64,000 nucleotides of DNA from Desulfacinum sp. (GCA_014359885.1 JACIYN010000061.1:24319-88318); one strand, 5' to 3'; counted from the stretch's first letter, positions 8,729 through 17,655 are shown. Notes: generated by a model not told the origin, from the sequence alone. Translations and numbers: made by a program.

Positions 8729-10660
8729 ATGGGTATGCCCGAGAGACTGACCGCGTGCACCCAGGACTGTCCGGACACCTGTTCCCTGCTGGTGGAATGC
8801 CATGGTTCCGGCGCCTTGACCCTTCGTGGAAACCCCCGCCATCCCATCACCAGGGGGTTTCTCTGCTCCCGAATCCGCCACTTTCCCAAACGCTTGCAAC
8901 GAACCGATCGCATCCTGAAGCCCCTGCTTCGGACCCGGGGCGGGTGGCGCTCCATCGGTTGGGATGAGGCCCTGGAGCGCTGCGCCGAAAAGCTGCAGGC
9001 GGACCGCAGGCAAGACCCGGCGTCCATCCTGCACATCCAGGGAGACGGGGCCAAGGGAGTGCGGAAACTCGTCCCCAAACTCTTTTTCAGCCGTCTGGGG
9101 GCCACGGCCGTTTCGGGGGCGCTCTGCGACGCGGCGGGCATCGCGGCCTGCCAGGCGGACTTCGGGTCCCTGGACTGCAACGCCCTGGAAGATCTGGCGA
9201 ACGCCCGCCGGGTGGTGAACTGGGGGCGGGATCTGTCCCGGGGTTCCGTGCACCTGGCCGCTCTCATCCGTTCCCTTCGCCGCCGGGGGGTGCCGGTTTT
9301 GACGCTATCTCCGGGGGGCGACGGCAACGGCCCTTACACGGATCATCGGGTTCAAATCCGCCCGGGAACCGACCGGTTCTTGGCGGCCGCCGTCTTGAAG
9401 ATCCTGCTGGATCGGCGCGGTTGGTCCCAGGCGGCCGTGGACCGGACCGCCAACGCGGACACTCTCAGACAAGTTCTCGAAAGGACGTCCCTTGAGGATC
9501 TTCTGGCTCCGTGCGGCGTATCGACAGCGGATGCGGAGCGCGTGGCCCATTGGTACGCGTCGTCCGGCCCCACGGCCACCCTGGTGGGCTGGGGGCTTCA
9601 GCGCCATCCCTTCGGGGGCGAAAACGTCCGGTTCATCAACGCCCTGGCCCTGCTGAGCGGCAACGTGGGCAGGGCCGGCGGCGGGAGCCGATTCGGCATC
9701 CTGTCCCTTCGAAACTTCAACACGGATTGGGCCCGCTCAGGTCTGCCCCCGCGCACCTTGCCCGTGGCGGGCATCGGAAGGGCCATCCAGGAATGCGCGG
9801 ATCCTCCCATCCGGTTCGTCTGGATCAACGGATCCAACGTGGTCAACCAGGCCCCGGACTCCAGGCGAACCGCGGCAGCCCTGGAAGCGGTGGATTTCGT
9901 GGTGGTGGTGGACGCCTTCATGACCGATACGGCCCGGTGCGCCCATCTGATCCTGCCTTCTACCCTCATGCTGGAACAGGAAGATCTGGTGGGGTCGTTT
10001 CTGCACGATTATGTGCATTATGCTCCCGCGGTGGTGGAGGCTCCCGGGGAAGCCCGGGATGACCACGCGATCGTGCGTGATCTGGGCCGACGGCTGGATC
10101 CGCCGATGGAGATGCCCGAAAAGGAGACGTGTTTCGCCTGGTCTTTGACCTCTCCGTGGCTGGATGTCTCCTTGGACGATTTGCGACAGCGCGGCTTTGT
10201 ACGCGCCGCCCGCCCCCTGGTGGCCTACGAAGGCATGCGCTTCGATCATCCGGACGGCCTGGCCCGGGTTCCCACGGAACTCCACGGGGAGCCCCCGGCG
10301 CCGTCGGAATATCCGCTGCGGCTTCTTACCCTCATTCGCCGCTCCGCCACCCATTCCCAGATTCCTCCGGAAGATCAGCGGCGGCCGCCCCTTGTCCGGG
10401 TTCATCCGGAAACGGCCCGGGCCCAGGGCGTGGCAGCCGGCCTTCCCGCCCGGCTCGTCTCTCCGCTGGGGGAACTGGTGGTGGAGGTGGTGGAAGAGCC
10501 GCAACTGGATCCCGGCTCGGTGGTTTACCGCCGGGGGGACTGGATGCATTGGGGGGGAGGCGCCAACCAGCTCATCGCTGCCAACCCGACGGATTTGGGC
10601 GGAGGCGCAGCCTACTACGGCCAGTACGTCCGCCTGGAGCCGATTGACAGAAGCCCGTGA
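8729..10660 (+). CDS. Molybdopterin-dependent oxidoreductase, 4Fe-4S containing
   Basis: A 643-residue catalytic subunit of the DMSO reductase superfamily. The N-terminus has the [4Fe-4S] ligands Cys10, Cys14, Cys18 (CTQDCPDTC) and Cys46 (RGFLCSR), followed by the usual WDEAL helix. Molybdopterin-binding regions follow, including FVWINGSNVVNQAPD and, near the C-terminus, VRVHPETARAQGV and GGGANQLIAANPTDLGG of the molydopterin dinucleotide-binding domain. There is no twin-arginine signal, so it acts in the cytoplasm. No selenocysteine codon is present and no dedicated Fe-S or membrane subunit is next to it, so substrate is unknown; formate dehydrogenase-like or other BisC-type enzymes are candidates. 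Confidence 0.85.
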   Translation: MGMPERLTACTQDCPDTCSLLVECHGSGALTLRGNPRHPITRGFLCSRIRHFPKRLQRTDRILKPLLRTRGGWRSIGWDEALERCAEKLQADRRQDPASILHIQGDGAKGVRKLVPKLFFSRLGATAVSGALCDAAGIAACQADFGSLDCNALEDLANARRVVNWGRDLSRGSVHLAALIRSLRRRGVPVLTLSPGGDGNGPYTDHRVQIRPGTDRFLAAAVLKILLDRRGWSQAAVDRTANADTLRQVLERTSLEDLLAPCGVSTADAERVAHWYASSGPTATLVGWGLQRHPFGGENVRFINALALLSGNVGRAGGGSRFGILSLRNFNTDWARSGLPPRTLPVAGIGRAIQECADPPIRFVWINGSNVVNQAPDSRRTAAALEAVDFVVVVDAFMTDTARCAHLILPSTLMLEQEDLVGSFLHDYVHYAPAVVEAPGEARDDHAIVRDLGRRLDPPMEMPEKETCFAWSLTSPWLDVSLDDLRQRGFVRAARPLVAYEGMRFDHPDGLARVPTELHGEPPAPSEYPLRLLTLIRRSATHSQIPPEDQRRPPLVRVHPETARAQGVAAGLPARLVSPLGELVVEVVEEPQLDPGSVVYRRGDWMHWGGGANQLIAANPTDLGGGAAYYGQYVRLEPIDRSP

Positions 10661-10787
10661 AACCCTCTAAGTTGCAGGCGGGAGGGTGGAGCGGCCCAAG
10701 TTTACCTCTTTCGCGGCCATGGCGGGCCGACCGAACATACAGGTCTTTAAGGCGCAAAAAGCAGACATGGACGGGAGAAGACAGGCG

Positions 10788-11243
10788 ATGAAAAGAGCTG
10801 CTGATTTAAGAAAAGAGAACCCTGCATGGACTTTCCCACGGGGCACGGCGGGCTTCACCCTCATCGAACTGCTCATCGTCATGGTGATTTTGGGGCTCCT
10901 GGCTGCGCTGGTGGCCCCCAAGATGTTCCAGAAGGTGGGATCTTCCAAGATCAAGGCCGCCAAGGCACAGATCGCCCTTCTGGGAACGGCCCTGGACGCC
11001 TACCGCCTGGACGTGGGGCGCTACCCCACCACCGATGAGGGGCTGGAGGCACTCCGGTCCAATCCCGGCGTGGACACCTGGGACGGCCCCTACCTTCCCA
11101 AGGACATCCCGAAAGACCCCTGGGGGCGTGACTACGTCTATCGCTGTCCGGGAGAACACGGCGACTACGATCTCTATTCCCTGGGGGCCGATGGACAGGA
11201 AGGCGGCGAGGGAGAAAACGCGGACGTGGTTTCCTGGGAGTAG
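10788..11243 (+). CDS. gspG: Type II secretion major pseudopilin GspG
   Basis: A 151-residue prepilin. After a short basic leader comes the prepilin peptidase site RGTAG/FTLIELLIVMVILGLLAALVAPKM, with Glu at +5 as required. The C-terminal domain carries the GspG signature YPTTDEGLEAL, DPWGRDYVYRCPGEHGDYDLYSLGADG, including the calcium-site region. The ATG at 10788 is preferred; the frame continues upstream to a GTG at 10686, which would give an unusually long leader. No other gsp gene is in the window, so it is an orphan here and may work with a machine encoded elsewhere. Confidence 0.9.
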   Translation: MKRAADLRKENPAWTFPRGTAGFTLIELLIVMVILGLLAALVAPKMFQKVGSSKIKAAKAQIALLGTALDAYRLDVGRYPTTDEGLEALRSNPGVDTWDGPYLPKDIPKDPWGRDYVYRCPGEHGDYDLYSLGADGQEGGEGENADVVSWE

Positions 11244-11268
11244 CCGCACCCGGAGCACGAAATGAGGA

Positions 11269-11302
11269 AGGGGCCGTGGGCATTTGCCCAGGGCCCCTCT
11301 TT
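11269..11302. terminator. Terminator hairpin between gspG and the radical SAM gene
   Basis: A stem of GGGGCC..GGGC / GCCC..GGCCCC with a small ATTT loop, followed on the plus strand by TCTTTC. It lies between convergent genes and may serve both. Confidence 0.6.
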
Positions 11303-11325
11303 CATGGATCCAAGCCCGCTAGGTT

Positions 11326-12702
11326 TTAGGCACATCGGAAGGATTCTTCCGTCTCCTGGTCCCAGGAGTCCCACAGGTAGGCCGCTTCCCGCCCCTGGGC
11401 CAGGACCCGGAGGGCGTAGCGCACCTGCTCTTCATAGAACTCGCAGTAGGGACTGGGAGCGTTCACCGTCCCCGACACCACGCGCACTTCCGCCGGGCAC
11501 GGCGCCCCGCAAAAGTGCCGTATGGCGCACGAGGCGCAGGGGGCGATGTCTTCCACCTTCCGGGTCGTGATCTCCCGGAAGGGGGGGCTTTCCAGCACCG
11601 CGTTCAGATCGTCCTCGTAGAGGTTCCCGCCGCGGTATTCCGGAAAGCCGATGAATTCACTGCAGGGAAAGAGATCCCCGTGGGCGGAGACGGCCACGAA
11701 GCAGCGGCCGCCCCCGCAGGGGGAAATGTCGCACATGAGCCGTCTGCCTGTGGGGCCGGCCACGGCGGCCAGCACGTTGGCGAAGTTGGCCACCACCAGC
11801 TTCCGTCCGGTTTCGCGGAAGAGTTCGTAGGTGCGGTCCAGGGCCCGGCAGAAGGAGCGGGCAAAGACGTCGTTGTCCGGCTTGAGCTCTTGACCGCCCT
11901 TCTGGGTGCAGCGGACCGGGTTGAACATGGCCACGCCCACGCCCGCCCGGTGATAGAAATCCACCATGGCCTCCAGATGCTCCACGTTGAGCCGGGTGAC
12001 CGTGGTGATCACGTTGAAGGCGGGATAGCCCGAAAGCCTTTCCATGACCCGAACCACCTGGGAAAAGGCCCCCGTGCCGTTCCAATTCTTTCGGGTGGTA
12101 TCGGCCAGGCCCGCTTCGGCGGCGTCGAGGGAGATCCCGATCCCCACGCCCCGGGACGTGAGAAACTCGATGGCTTCCTCGTCCAGGAGCGTGGCGTTGG
12201 TCTGGACGCCGAAATGGAACCGGTCCCGATACCGGTCGATGCCTTGGAAGACGGCCTCGCGGGCCAGCATGGGTTCCGAGCCGTGGAAGATGAGCTGCGG
12301 CTTGGCCCCCGCGGGCATGTGGGACTCGAAGTAGGTCAAAAGACGCTCCAGAGCCCCGCACAGCTCGTCCGGGGTCATGGTCTTGCCTTCACGGCGCATC
12401 TCTTCGGGAAGGTAGCAGTAGGAGCAGTTGAAGTTGCACCTTTCCGTGGGGTTGAAGTAGGCCGCGGAGGGCTTCAGGGCGAAGCGCAGATGGTTCATCT
12501 CCCGGCGGAAGTCTTCCCTTTGCCTCAGAAACTCTTCCACCAGCTGCCCCGAAAGGGCATCGGCGAGAGCGTCCTTTTCGACAATGGCCCAGAAGGCCGT
12601 GTCCCCTTCCACCACCGCCACCCGGTCTTCCAGCCCAATGTCCAGGACGGAGAAGCTGGGGCCGTAGCCCGTGTTGGCATGCCGTGCCGTTGGAATACCC
12701 AT
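11326..12702 (-). CDS. Radical SAM/SPASM peptide-modifying enzyme (CbpB-like)
   Basis: A 458-residue radical SAM protein. The SAM [4Fe-4S] motif is CNFNCSYC (Cys89, Cys93, Cys96), after an N-terminal region of about 80 residues. The C-terminal third is a SPASM domain with Cys-rich auxiliary-cluster motifs (CDISPCGGGRC, GDLFPCSEF, CASCAIRHFCGAPCP, YCEFYEEQ). This architecture is that of sactisynthase- and anSME-like enzymes that act on peptides or proteins. Sixteen bases upstream is a 35-codon gene with a strong ribosome-binding site, the arrangement of RiPP precursor and maturase; from memory it matches the CbpA/CbpB pair of the NCBI family set. The whole unit is behind a cobalamin riboswitch. 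No B12-binding domain is in the enzyme itself. The reaction is unknown. Confidence 0.85.
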   Translation of the reverse strand: MGIPTARHANTGYGPSFSVLDIGLEDRVAVVEGDTAFWAIVEKDALADALSGQLVEEFLRQREDFRREMNHLRFALKPSAAYFNPTERCNFNCSYCYLPEEMRREGKTMTPDELCGALERLLTYFESHMPAGAKPQLIFHGSEPMLAREAVFQGIDRYRDRFHFGVQTNATLLDEEAIEFLTSRGVGIGISLDAAEAGLADTTRKNWNGTGAFSQVVRVMERLSGYPAFNVITTVTRLNVEHLEAMVDFYHRAGVGVAMFNPVRCTQKGGQELKPDNDVFARSFCRALDRTYELFRETGRKLVVANFANVLAAVAGPTGRRLMCDISPCGGGRCFVAVSAHGDLFPCSEFIGFPEYRGGNLYEDDLNAVLESPPFREITTRKVEDIAPCASCAIRHFCGAPCPAEVRVVSGTVNAPSPYCEFYEEQVRYALRVLAQGREAAYLWDSWDQETEESFRCA

Positions 12703-12718
12703 GGAATTCGCCTCACAC

Positions 12719-12826
12719 CTATTTGGCTTTGGGGGTGAGCAGGATGTAGTGGGAAAGGCCCGTGTTCTTGCCCAATTCCTTGCAACGACGACGGTAGGAA
12801 ACGATCTTCTTGGTCTCGTTCTTCAT
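12719..12826 (-). CDS. 35-residue precursor peptide (CbpA-like) for the radical SAM enzyme
   Basis: A short gene preceded by an AAAGGAGGAGA ribosome-binding site at ideal distance, ending 16 bp before the radical SAM gene. The peptide is very basic: a lysine-rich start, YRRRC with the only cysteine (Cys15), then TGLSHYILL (residues 22-30) and a basic tail. There is no signal peptide. Small size, strong translation signal, and tight linkage to a SPASM-type maturase make it the likely substrate. The Cys and the Ser-His-Tyr segment are the obvious modification sites, but which residues are changed is a guess. Its transcription is expected to be stopped by cobalamin through the riboswitch upstream. 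Confidence 0.8.
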   Translation of the reverse strand: MKNETKKIVSYRRRCKELGKNTGLSHYILLTPKAK

Positions 12827-12869
12827 GGTCTCTCCTCCTTTGGGGTTGGGTTGGTGCGGCCTCGGATCC

Positions 12870-12917
12870 AAAGAAAAAGCCCGGAGACAATCCGCCCATG
12901 CGGATTCTCTCCGGGCT
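12870..12917 (-). terminator. Riboswitch-linked intrinsic terminator before the peptide gene
   Basis: On the minus strand a 17-bp stem with one mismatch (arms 12878-12894 and 12901-12917, AGCCCGGAGA type ends, 6-nt loop) runs directly into a U tract (12870-12877). It lies between the aptamer and the ribosome-binding site of the peptide gene, so it is in the position of an expression platform. Confidence 0.85.
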
Positions 12918-12949
12918 CCCTTTGCCATCAGGCACCCGGCAACCGGGCC

Positions 12950-13135
12950 TCCAGCAGGTCTTCTGGCTCTCGGATCAACTGAAAGGCAGCGGCCTTCCCC
13001 TCGAGGTGGGCCCCGAAAGTGACCGATCCGCGCTTTCGGCGGATCCAAGCTGCCTTTCATCCCCGATCACAGCGGCGGGACCGCCACGGATTCGCACCGT
13101 GTTCCGGGATGCTGGAAACCTCAGTGATGCCCTTT
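12950..13135 (-). promoter_or_regulatory. Cobalamin riboswitch
   Basis: Read on the minus strand, the element contains the B12-box core in order: GGAACACGGTGCGAATCCG, then GCGGTCCCGCCGCTGTGA, the classic conserved segment of the family. A long-range 10-bp pair GAAAGGCAGC/GCTGCCTTTC follows, and the 3' end has AGCCAGAAGACCTGC, the conserved tail. Next comes a strong terminator hairpin, so cobalamin binding is expected to favour termination and keep the downstream peptide and radical SAM genes off. The aptamer lies 124 bp upstream of the peptide start codon and 57 bp after the chemoreceptor gene end. Confidence 0.93.
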
Positions 13136-13191
13136 CTTGATGACAGAACCGGCGGGGATCTGTCAAGCAAAGATTGCAAAGAAGGCGGTGT

Positions 13192-15129
13192 TCAAAGCTC
13201 TTGCCGGGGTCCCTCCTTGACATCCTCCAAGGCCGAGAGCTCCGACTGTGAACCAGACCGATGCTCGCGAATCTGCGGAACCATCCGCACCCGACCAGCC
13301 TCGACGCGCGCGTTTGCCTGGGAACGGGGAGATCCGGGTGCCGTTTGCGAATGGTGGCCGTTTTTCGCCGTTTTTCCTACCAGTCCAGCCAGAGCCTGCA
13401 CGAAGTCTTCAACCGTTGCCGCCTGGTGGCTGAGTTCTTGAGCCGCCGAAGCGGATTGTTCCGCATGAGCCGCCGTCTGCTGCACAACTTGATCCATATC
13501 GGAAACGGCACGGTTGATCTGTCCGATGCCTTCCGCTTGCTCTTCCGAAGCCGCGGCGATCTCTTTGACCAGAGCGCCGACCTGGTTCGCCTTTCGGGTC
13601 ACCGAGGCGAATAACTCGCGTGTTTGCTCGGTCAGGGCCGCCCCGGCCTGGGTTTCCTTGACCGAAACCTCGATGAGGTTGGCGGTGTTTCTCGCCGAGT
13701 CGGCCGCCCGCATGGCCAGATTGCGGACCTCGTCGGCGACCACGGCGAATCCCGCTCCCGCCTCTCCTGCACGGGCGGCCTCGACCGCCGCGTTCAATGC
13801 CAACAGGTTGGTCTGGAACGCGATTTCATCGATGGTCTTGATGATCTTTTGGGTCTCCAGGCTTTTTTCGGAGATGCTGCGCATGGATTGCGCCAGTTGC
13901 TCCATGGAATGGGCGGTCTGGGCCACCACCTTGCCGGTTTCCGCCATGAGTACGTCCACCTGCTTGGCATTGTCGGCATTTTGCCGGGTCATGGAAGCCA
14001 TCTCCTCCAAAGCGGAAGAGGTCTCTTCCAGGGATGCGGCTTGCTGGGAGGCGCCGTTGGCGAGCCCCTGGCTGGCCGTTGTGAGTTCCTGTGCCGCCAG
14101 GGCCACCTCTCTGGCCGCTTCCTGGCCTTCCCTCACGGCGCGGGCAAGGGCTCGTTGGGTTACGCGAATGAGCCAAGAGCCCATGACAAGAAGCAGGACC
14201 GCCTCCAGGCCCAAGGCGCCCAAAGTCACGAGGGACAGCCTTGCATTTCGGCGGTCGAGTGCCCCACGCAGCTCCTTGGCCAGGTTCTGGCTGACGCCGC
14301 GAAGATCCAGACTCCTTTGTTCCAGTGCGGACGCCAGGTCTCTTTTCTTCCTCCAAAGGTCGAGGAGTCCGTCTTCCATGGAATCCAGATCCTTGCCTGC
14401 GGACGTGACCGACTCCCAAAGGGCCGCATACGAAGCGTCCTGGGTGGCCGAAACCACAAAGGAGGCATTCTTGATAAGGTCTTCGTATTGTTTCCGCCAC
14501 ACGGTCTTCTTGTCCTGGAAGTGCTTTTCGTTCTGATCCCGAAAAAGAAGTTCGAGGTCGGCGGCCCTTTCGTTCAAGGCAAAACCCACGTCCTTCATGA
14601 TGTCGCGGAGGCTAACCTCGGTGGTTCCCAGCGCTTCGGCCTCCATGATGAGACTGGTCTCCTTTTGCGTGATCTGGTCGATCATCTCACGGGTTGCGTT
14701 CCGTGCCGCTTCCAGTCGATTCAGGAAGGTCGCATGTGCCTCTTCAAGGGCCGCCATGGCCTGATGGACCCTGTCAAAGCCCTGTTCTTCTTCGCGGGTG
14801 AGCGCTTCCAGCGATGCCACCAGGTCCCTGTGTGCGGAATCCGTGACAAACCGGCTCAGGTGGACGAGATCCGCCGACATCTGGGAGCGGGTGGATGCGA
14901 TCTGATCGATCAAGGCCGCTTCGGCGGTTGAAAAGAAACGATTCTCCAGGGCCATTAAGTCGGCGGCGCGCAGCGCGATATTTTGCGCCAGCAATGAAGA
15001 CTGCAGGGTGTGTCTCATGGACCGGGCTGCGCCGTAATTGACCACCGCATTGGTGATGAGAAACAGGACGCCCGACAGCAGCAGAAGAGCAATTCTTGCT
15101 CTTATGGATAGAGTCCCTCGCTTGCTCAT
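13192..15129 (-). CDS. Methyl-accepting chemotaxis protein
   Basis: A 645-residue chemoreceptor. One membrane span near residues 10-30, a large helical periplasmic region (about 35-300) resembling four-helix-bundle ligand domains, a second span ([19 protein letters not shown]), a HAMP-like linker and the cytoplasmic signalling domain with the hairpin tip [22 protein letters not shown]. It lies downstream of two genes for secreted Cache-domain proteins on the same strand (91 bp from the nearer), which suggests that these present ligand to it. The stop is 57 bp before the cobalamin riboswitch. Confidence 0.93.
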   Translation of the reverse strand: MSKRGTLSIRARIALLLLSGVLFLITNAVVNYGAARSMRHTLQSSLLAQNIALRAADLMALENRFFSTAEAALIDQIASTRSQMSADLVHLSRFVTDSAHRDLVASLEALTREEEQGFDRVHQAMAALEEAHATFLNRLEAARNATREMIDQITQKETSLIMEAEALGTTEVSLRDIMKDVGFALNERAADLELLFRDQNEKHFQDKKTVWRKQYEDLIKNASFVVSATQDASYAALWESVTSAGKDLDSMEDGLLDLWRKKRDLASALEQRSLDLRGVSQNLAKELRGALDRRNARLSLVTLGALGLEAVLLLVMGSWLIRVTQRALARAVREGQEAAREVALAAQELTTASQGLANGASQQAASLEETSSALEEMASMTRQNADNAKQVDVLMAETGKVVAQTAHSMEQLAQSMRSISEKSLETQKIIKTIDEIAFQTNLLALNAAVEAARAGEAGAGFAVVADEVRNLAMRAADSARNTANLIEVSVKETQAGAALTEQTRELFASVTRKANQVGALVKEIAAASEEQAEGIGQINRAVSDMDQVVQQTAAHAEQSASAAQELSHQAATVEDFVQALAGLVGKTAKNGHHSQTAPGSPRSQANARVEAGRVRMVPQIREHRSGSQSELSALEDVKEGPRQEL

Positions 15130-15219
15130 GATGCCCTCGTCTTTCGCAGGTCGAATTCGTCGCAGGGGGAACCCGAGACAGGCGCCGGCCGAAAAGCGCC
15201 CATCTCGGATCGGAAACCG

Positions 15220-15720
15220 TCACTGGGAGAGGGCCTTTTCCGCCTCTTCCTTGCTCACATCGTAGATGCCTGCTCCCACGAAAAAGTCCTTTCCGGGTAC
15301 CTTCATGATGTAGCTCACCTTCAAAGAGGGTTGCTTCTCGCCGGGTTTGGGCCACCAATAGTCCGACCAGCCTTTTCCGGATGCGCTCTTTGCAATGGAA
15401 ACAAACTCGGCCGTGAACATTTTCCCCTTGATGTCCTTCATGCCCATGAGGTTCTTGCCCACCAGGTTGGGTTTTATGGGGTGGGCGACGATGGTCCCGG
15501 TCATGTCATAGGCAAAACAATAGCTGTCCTTCCAGACAAACCGACCATTCTTGTCGCTGATCTCGGCGAAGGCGGCCTCCCCCTTTTCGGCTACGAGCTG
15601 AGCCGCTTCGGTAACCTTCTGCACCACTTCCTGCGGGGTGGCTTCAGAGGCCTGGGCGTGGCCGGTCCAGAGGAGAGGAATCAAGGCAAGGCAAACGGCA
15701 AAGAGGAAGGTCTTTTTCAT
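15220..15720 (-). CDS. Secreted single-Cache-domain protein 1
   Basis: A 166-residue protein with a signal peptide (LFAVCLALIPLLWTGHAQA) and an AAAGGAGCG ribosome-binding site before the ATG at 15720. The mature part is a complete single Cache (Cache_2/sCache-like) domain: AAQLVAEKGEAAFAEI, FVWKDSYCFAYDMTGTIVAHP, NLVGKNLMGMKD and a WWPKPGEK..SYIMKVPGKDFFVGAGIYD end. Such domains usually form the sensory part of chemoreceptors and bind small molecules such as organic acids; here the domain is free in the periplasm. It is about 70% like its neighbour at 16164 by eye, a tandem duplication, and precedes the chemoreceptor gene. Confidence 0.85.
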   Translation of the reverse strand: MKKTFLFAVCLALIPLLWTGHAQASEATPQEVVQKVTEAAQLVAEKGEAAFAEISDKNGRFVWKDSYCFAYDMTGTIVAHPIKPNLVGKNLMGMKDIKGKMFTAEFVSIAKSASGKGWSDYWWPKPGEKQPSLKVSYIMKVPGKDFFVGAGIYDVSKEEAEKALSQ

Positions 15721-16112
15721 GGCTTTCGCTCCTTTCGCTAAGGAATTTTCCTTAACCCAGCGGGAAAAAATGGAGACTCCACATGGAGTGAATCGGCGGT
15801 TCGCGAATATTCCGCCAGGGACGCTCCAACACTTTGATTCTCCGCATCTTCCATCTCCTTGTTGCTTGGTTTCAGAGGGGGCCCCGTCCCACAGCAAGCC
15901 GGCGGCGCTTGGAGATATCCAAAGCCATGTTGGAACGGGATCCGGAGCAATGAGCGTGGAGATGAGAAAGAGTTCAGATCGGGAGCGATGAGATCGAAGG
16001 AGCGGGAGCGTGTGCGAGCCAGTGGGCATCCAAGGCCGCGCTAAACCCAACGTCACCTTATGTATCGACGCAGGGCAGGAAAAACTTGAAAAAAACTTTC
16101 ACGTATTCAAAC
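15721..16112. other. Intergenic stretch between the two Cache genes
   Basis: No gene or clear signal is seen apart from the ribosome-binding site of the downstream gene and the poly-A run around 16089-16095 that belongs to the terminator listed next. Confidence 0.4.
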
Positions 16113-16140
16113 GCACCCGGGCGCCGTGGGGCCCGGGTGC
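16113..16140 (-). terminator. Hairpin after the second Cache gene
   Basis: GCACCCGGGC / GCCCGGGTGC perfect 10-bp stem with an 8-nt loop, 23 bp past the stop codon; a U-rich run follows about 17 bp further on the minus strand, further away than in a typical intrinsic terminator. Confidence 0.5.
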
Positions 16141-16163
16141 CCCCACACATCGGGCCCGCCCGA

Positions 16164-16664
16164 TTATGGGGCCGTCATCTTCTCCACCTCCGCCTTGCTC
16201 AGATCGTAGAGGCCTCCGGCCACCAGGAGGTCCCTTCCGGGAACCTTCATGATGTAGCTGACCTTCATGGACGGGGCCTTCTCGCCGGGCTTGGGCCACC
16301 AGTACTCGGACCATCCGCTGCCCTCGGGGCTTTTGGCGATGGATACGTATTCGGCCACCACCAACTTTCCTTTGATGTCCTTGACGTTCATGAGATTCTT
16401 GCCCACGAGGTTGGGCTTTATGGGATGAGCCACCACGGTGCCGGCCAGGTCCAGGACGAAACAATAGCTGTCCTTCCAGACGAATCGACCGTTCCTGTCG
16501 CTGATCTCGGCGAAGGCGCCCTCGCCCTTGTCGGCCAGGAGTTGCGCCGCCTCCGAGACCTTCGCGACCACTTCCTTGGGCGTGGCCTCGGACGACCAGG
16601 CCGCAGGGGACCAGGAAACAACCAGAGCGAAAACAACCGCCATAAGCACTCGACTTTTCAGCAT
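16164..16664 (-). CDS. Secreted single-Cache-domain protein 2
   Basis: A 166-residue paralogue of the protein at 15220, starting at the ATG at 16664 behind GAGGGAGAAA. It has a signal peptide ending in the AWSSEA region and the same Cache landmarks: FVWKDSYCFVLDLAGTVVAHP, NLVGKNLMNVKD, WWPKPGEK, SYIMKVPGRDLLVAGGLYD. All positions conserved between the two copies fall in the ligand pocket region, while the signal peptides differ. It is separated from copy 1 by a hairpin terminator, so it may be a separate transcript. Ligand unknown. Confidence 0.85.
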   Translation of the reverse strand: MLKSRVLMAVVFALVVSWSPAAWSSEATPKEVVAKVSEAAQLLADKGEGAFAEISDRNGRFVWKDSYCFVLDLAGTVVAHPIKPNLVGKNLMNVKDIKGKLVVAEYVSIAKSPEGSGWSEYWWPKPGEKAPSMKVSYIMKVPGRDLLVAGGLYDLSKAEVEKMTAP

Positions 16665-16967
16665 AACCGGTTTCTCCCTCAGATCATCACATGCGGTTTG
16701 GGGTTCGGTTCGTGACCGCGCAATGGACACATGGAGGCTGAACGCCGGCGGGCTCCGAGGCCACGGCTGGACCCGGGGGCGGGATCCTTGGTGCAAGACG
16801 TGGATCATGGCGATTCCAGGGCAGGTGATGGGGTCTTTGTTGGATGCGCTACGGATGGAGGCTGGATCCGCAGAAACGGGACCCGGGCCGACGGCCACGG
16901 GTTGCCCCGCACGTTTGCCGAATCAAGGCTACGTGGAGGATATCGACTGTCCAGTGGAAAAACTTGA
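16665..16967. other. Intergenic stretch, no gene seen
   Basis: Open frames here are shadow-like on both strands, with no ribosome-binding site. The stretch presumably holds the promoter of the Cache gene at 16664, but no clear -35/-10 pair was found. Confidence 0.4.
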
Positions 16968-16997
16968 GAAAAAAATAGCGGGGTATCACCCCGCTAT
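16968..16997 (-). terminator. Intrinsic terminator after hsp20
   Basis: Perfect 9-bp stem ATAGCGGGG/CCCCGCTAT with a 5-nt loop followed on the minus strand by a run of U. A second small hairpin (GCGAGCCC/GGGCTCGC, 17001-17021) sits between it and the stop codon. Confidence 0.85.
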
Positions 16998-17041
16998 GGA
17001 AGGCGAGCCCCGAAGGGCTCGCATGGCTTCCCCCAAAACAC

Positions 17042-17485
17042 TTAGTGCTTGACCTCGATCTTCTTGGGCCGAGAGCTTTCGGCCTTGGGAATCTCGATCC
17101 GGAGCACCCCGTCGCGGTAGACGGCTTCCACCCCTTCGGCCTTCACATCCACCGGCAGGGTGATGGATCGAGCAAAGGAACCGAAGCGGCGCTCAATCCT
17201 GTGATAGGATTCGCCCTTCTCTTCCTTTTCCTGCTTCTTTTCGCCCTTGACCGTCAGCACGTTGTTGGCGATGCTGATGTCCAGGTCCTTCACGTCCACG
17301 CCGGGAAGATCGGCTTTGACCACGATCTTGTCGTCCGTTTCGGAGATGTCGAACGCGGGAACGATCGGCCTTTCGTCTCCCCACACGGACGGAAGCATCT
17401 CATCGAAGAACCTGTCCATCCAGTCGAAGGCCCTCGGCCATGCCAGAAGCGACTCCCTTCTTTCACGAGGAACCAGTCCCAACAT
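17042..17485 (-). CDS. hsp20: Hsp20 family small heat shock protein
   Basis: A 147-residue ATP-independent chaperone. The ATG at 17485 is chosen over a GTG at 17494 because AAGGAGG lies 8 bases before it. The N-terminal 40 residues are variable (LAWPRAFDWMDRFFDEMLPS), followed by the alpha-crystallin domain (about 40-135): FDISETDDKIVVKADLPGVDVKDLDISI, NNVLTVKGEKK, FARSITLPVDV, and the GVLRIEIPK ending. The C-terminal tail SSRPKKIEVKH holds the I-x-V motif used for oligomer assembly. It has its own promoter-like sequence and terminator, hence probably monocistronic. Confidence 0.95.
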   Translation of the reverse strand: MLGLVPRERRESLLAWPRAFDWMDRFFDEMLPSVWGDERPIVPAFDISETDDKIVVKADLPGVDVKDLDISIANNVLTVKGEKKQEKEEKGESYHRIERRFGSFARSITLPVDVKAEGVEAVYRDGVLRIEIPKAESSRPKKIEVKH

Positions 17486-17546
17486 AGCCAACACCTCCTT
17501 TTATGTGTTTCATTTCGGTGGCTTGGCCACCCTTCCAATTCCGCCA

Positions 17547-17577
17547 TAAATTTAATGCACCTTGTGCGGTTGTCAAG
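17547..17577 (-). promoter_or_regulatory. Putative hsp20 promoter
   Basis: On the minus strand TTGACA (17571-17576), a spacer of about 17 bp and an AT-rich AAATTTA/TAAATT box near 17548, 60 bp before the start codon. The -10 is a poor match, so a heat-shock sigma factor may be involved; no CIRCE element is seen. Confidence 0.5.
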
Positions 17578-17655
17578 GGGGTCGGCGAGGAAGCATTCGC
17601 CCCGGTCGGTCTCCGCTGATTGGCGTTGATTCGGCGTTCCCATCGCTTTGAGCCG

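Noticed and set aside
8729..10660. Selenocysteine in the molybdopterin oxidoreductase
   Set aside because: The frame has no in-frame UGA from the start to the end, so it is not a Sec-type formate dehydrogenase.
10661..10787. Possible c-di-GMP riboswitch before gspG
   Set aside because: Such elements often precede pilin genes in this group, but the core motifs and stems are not seen here.
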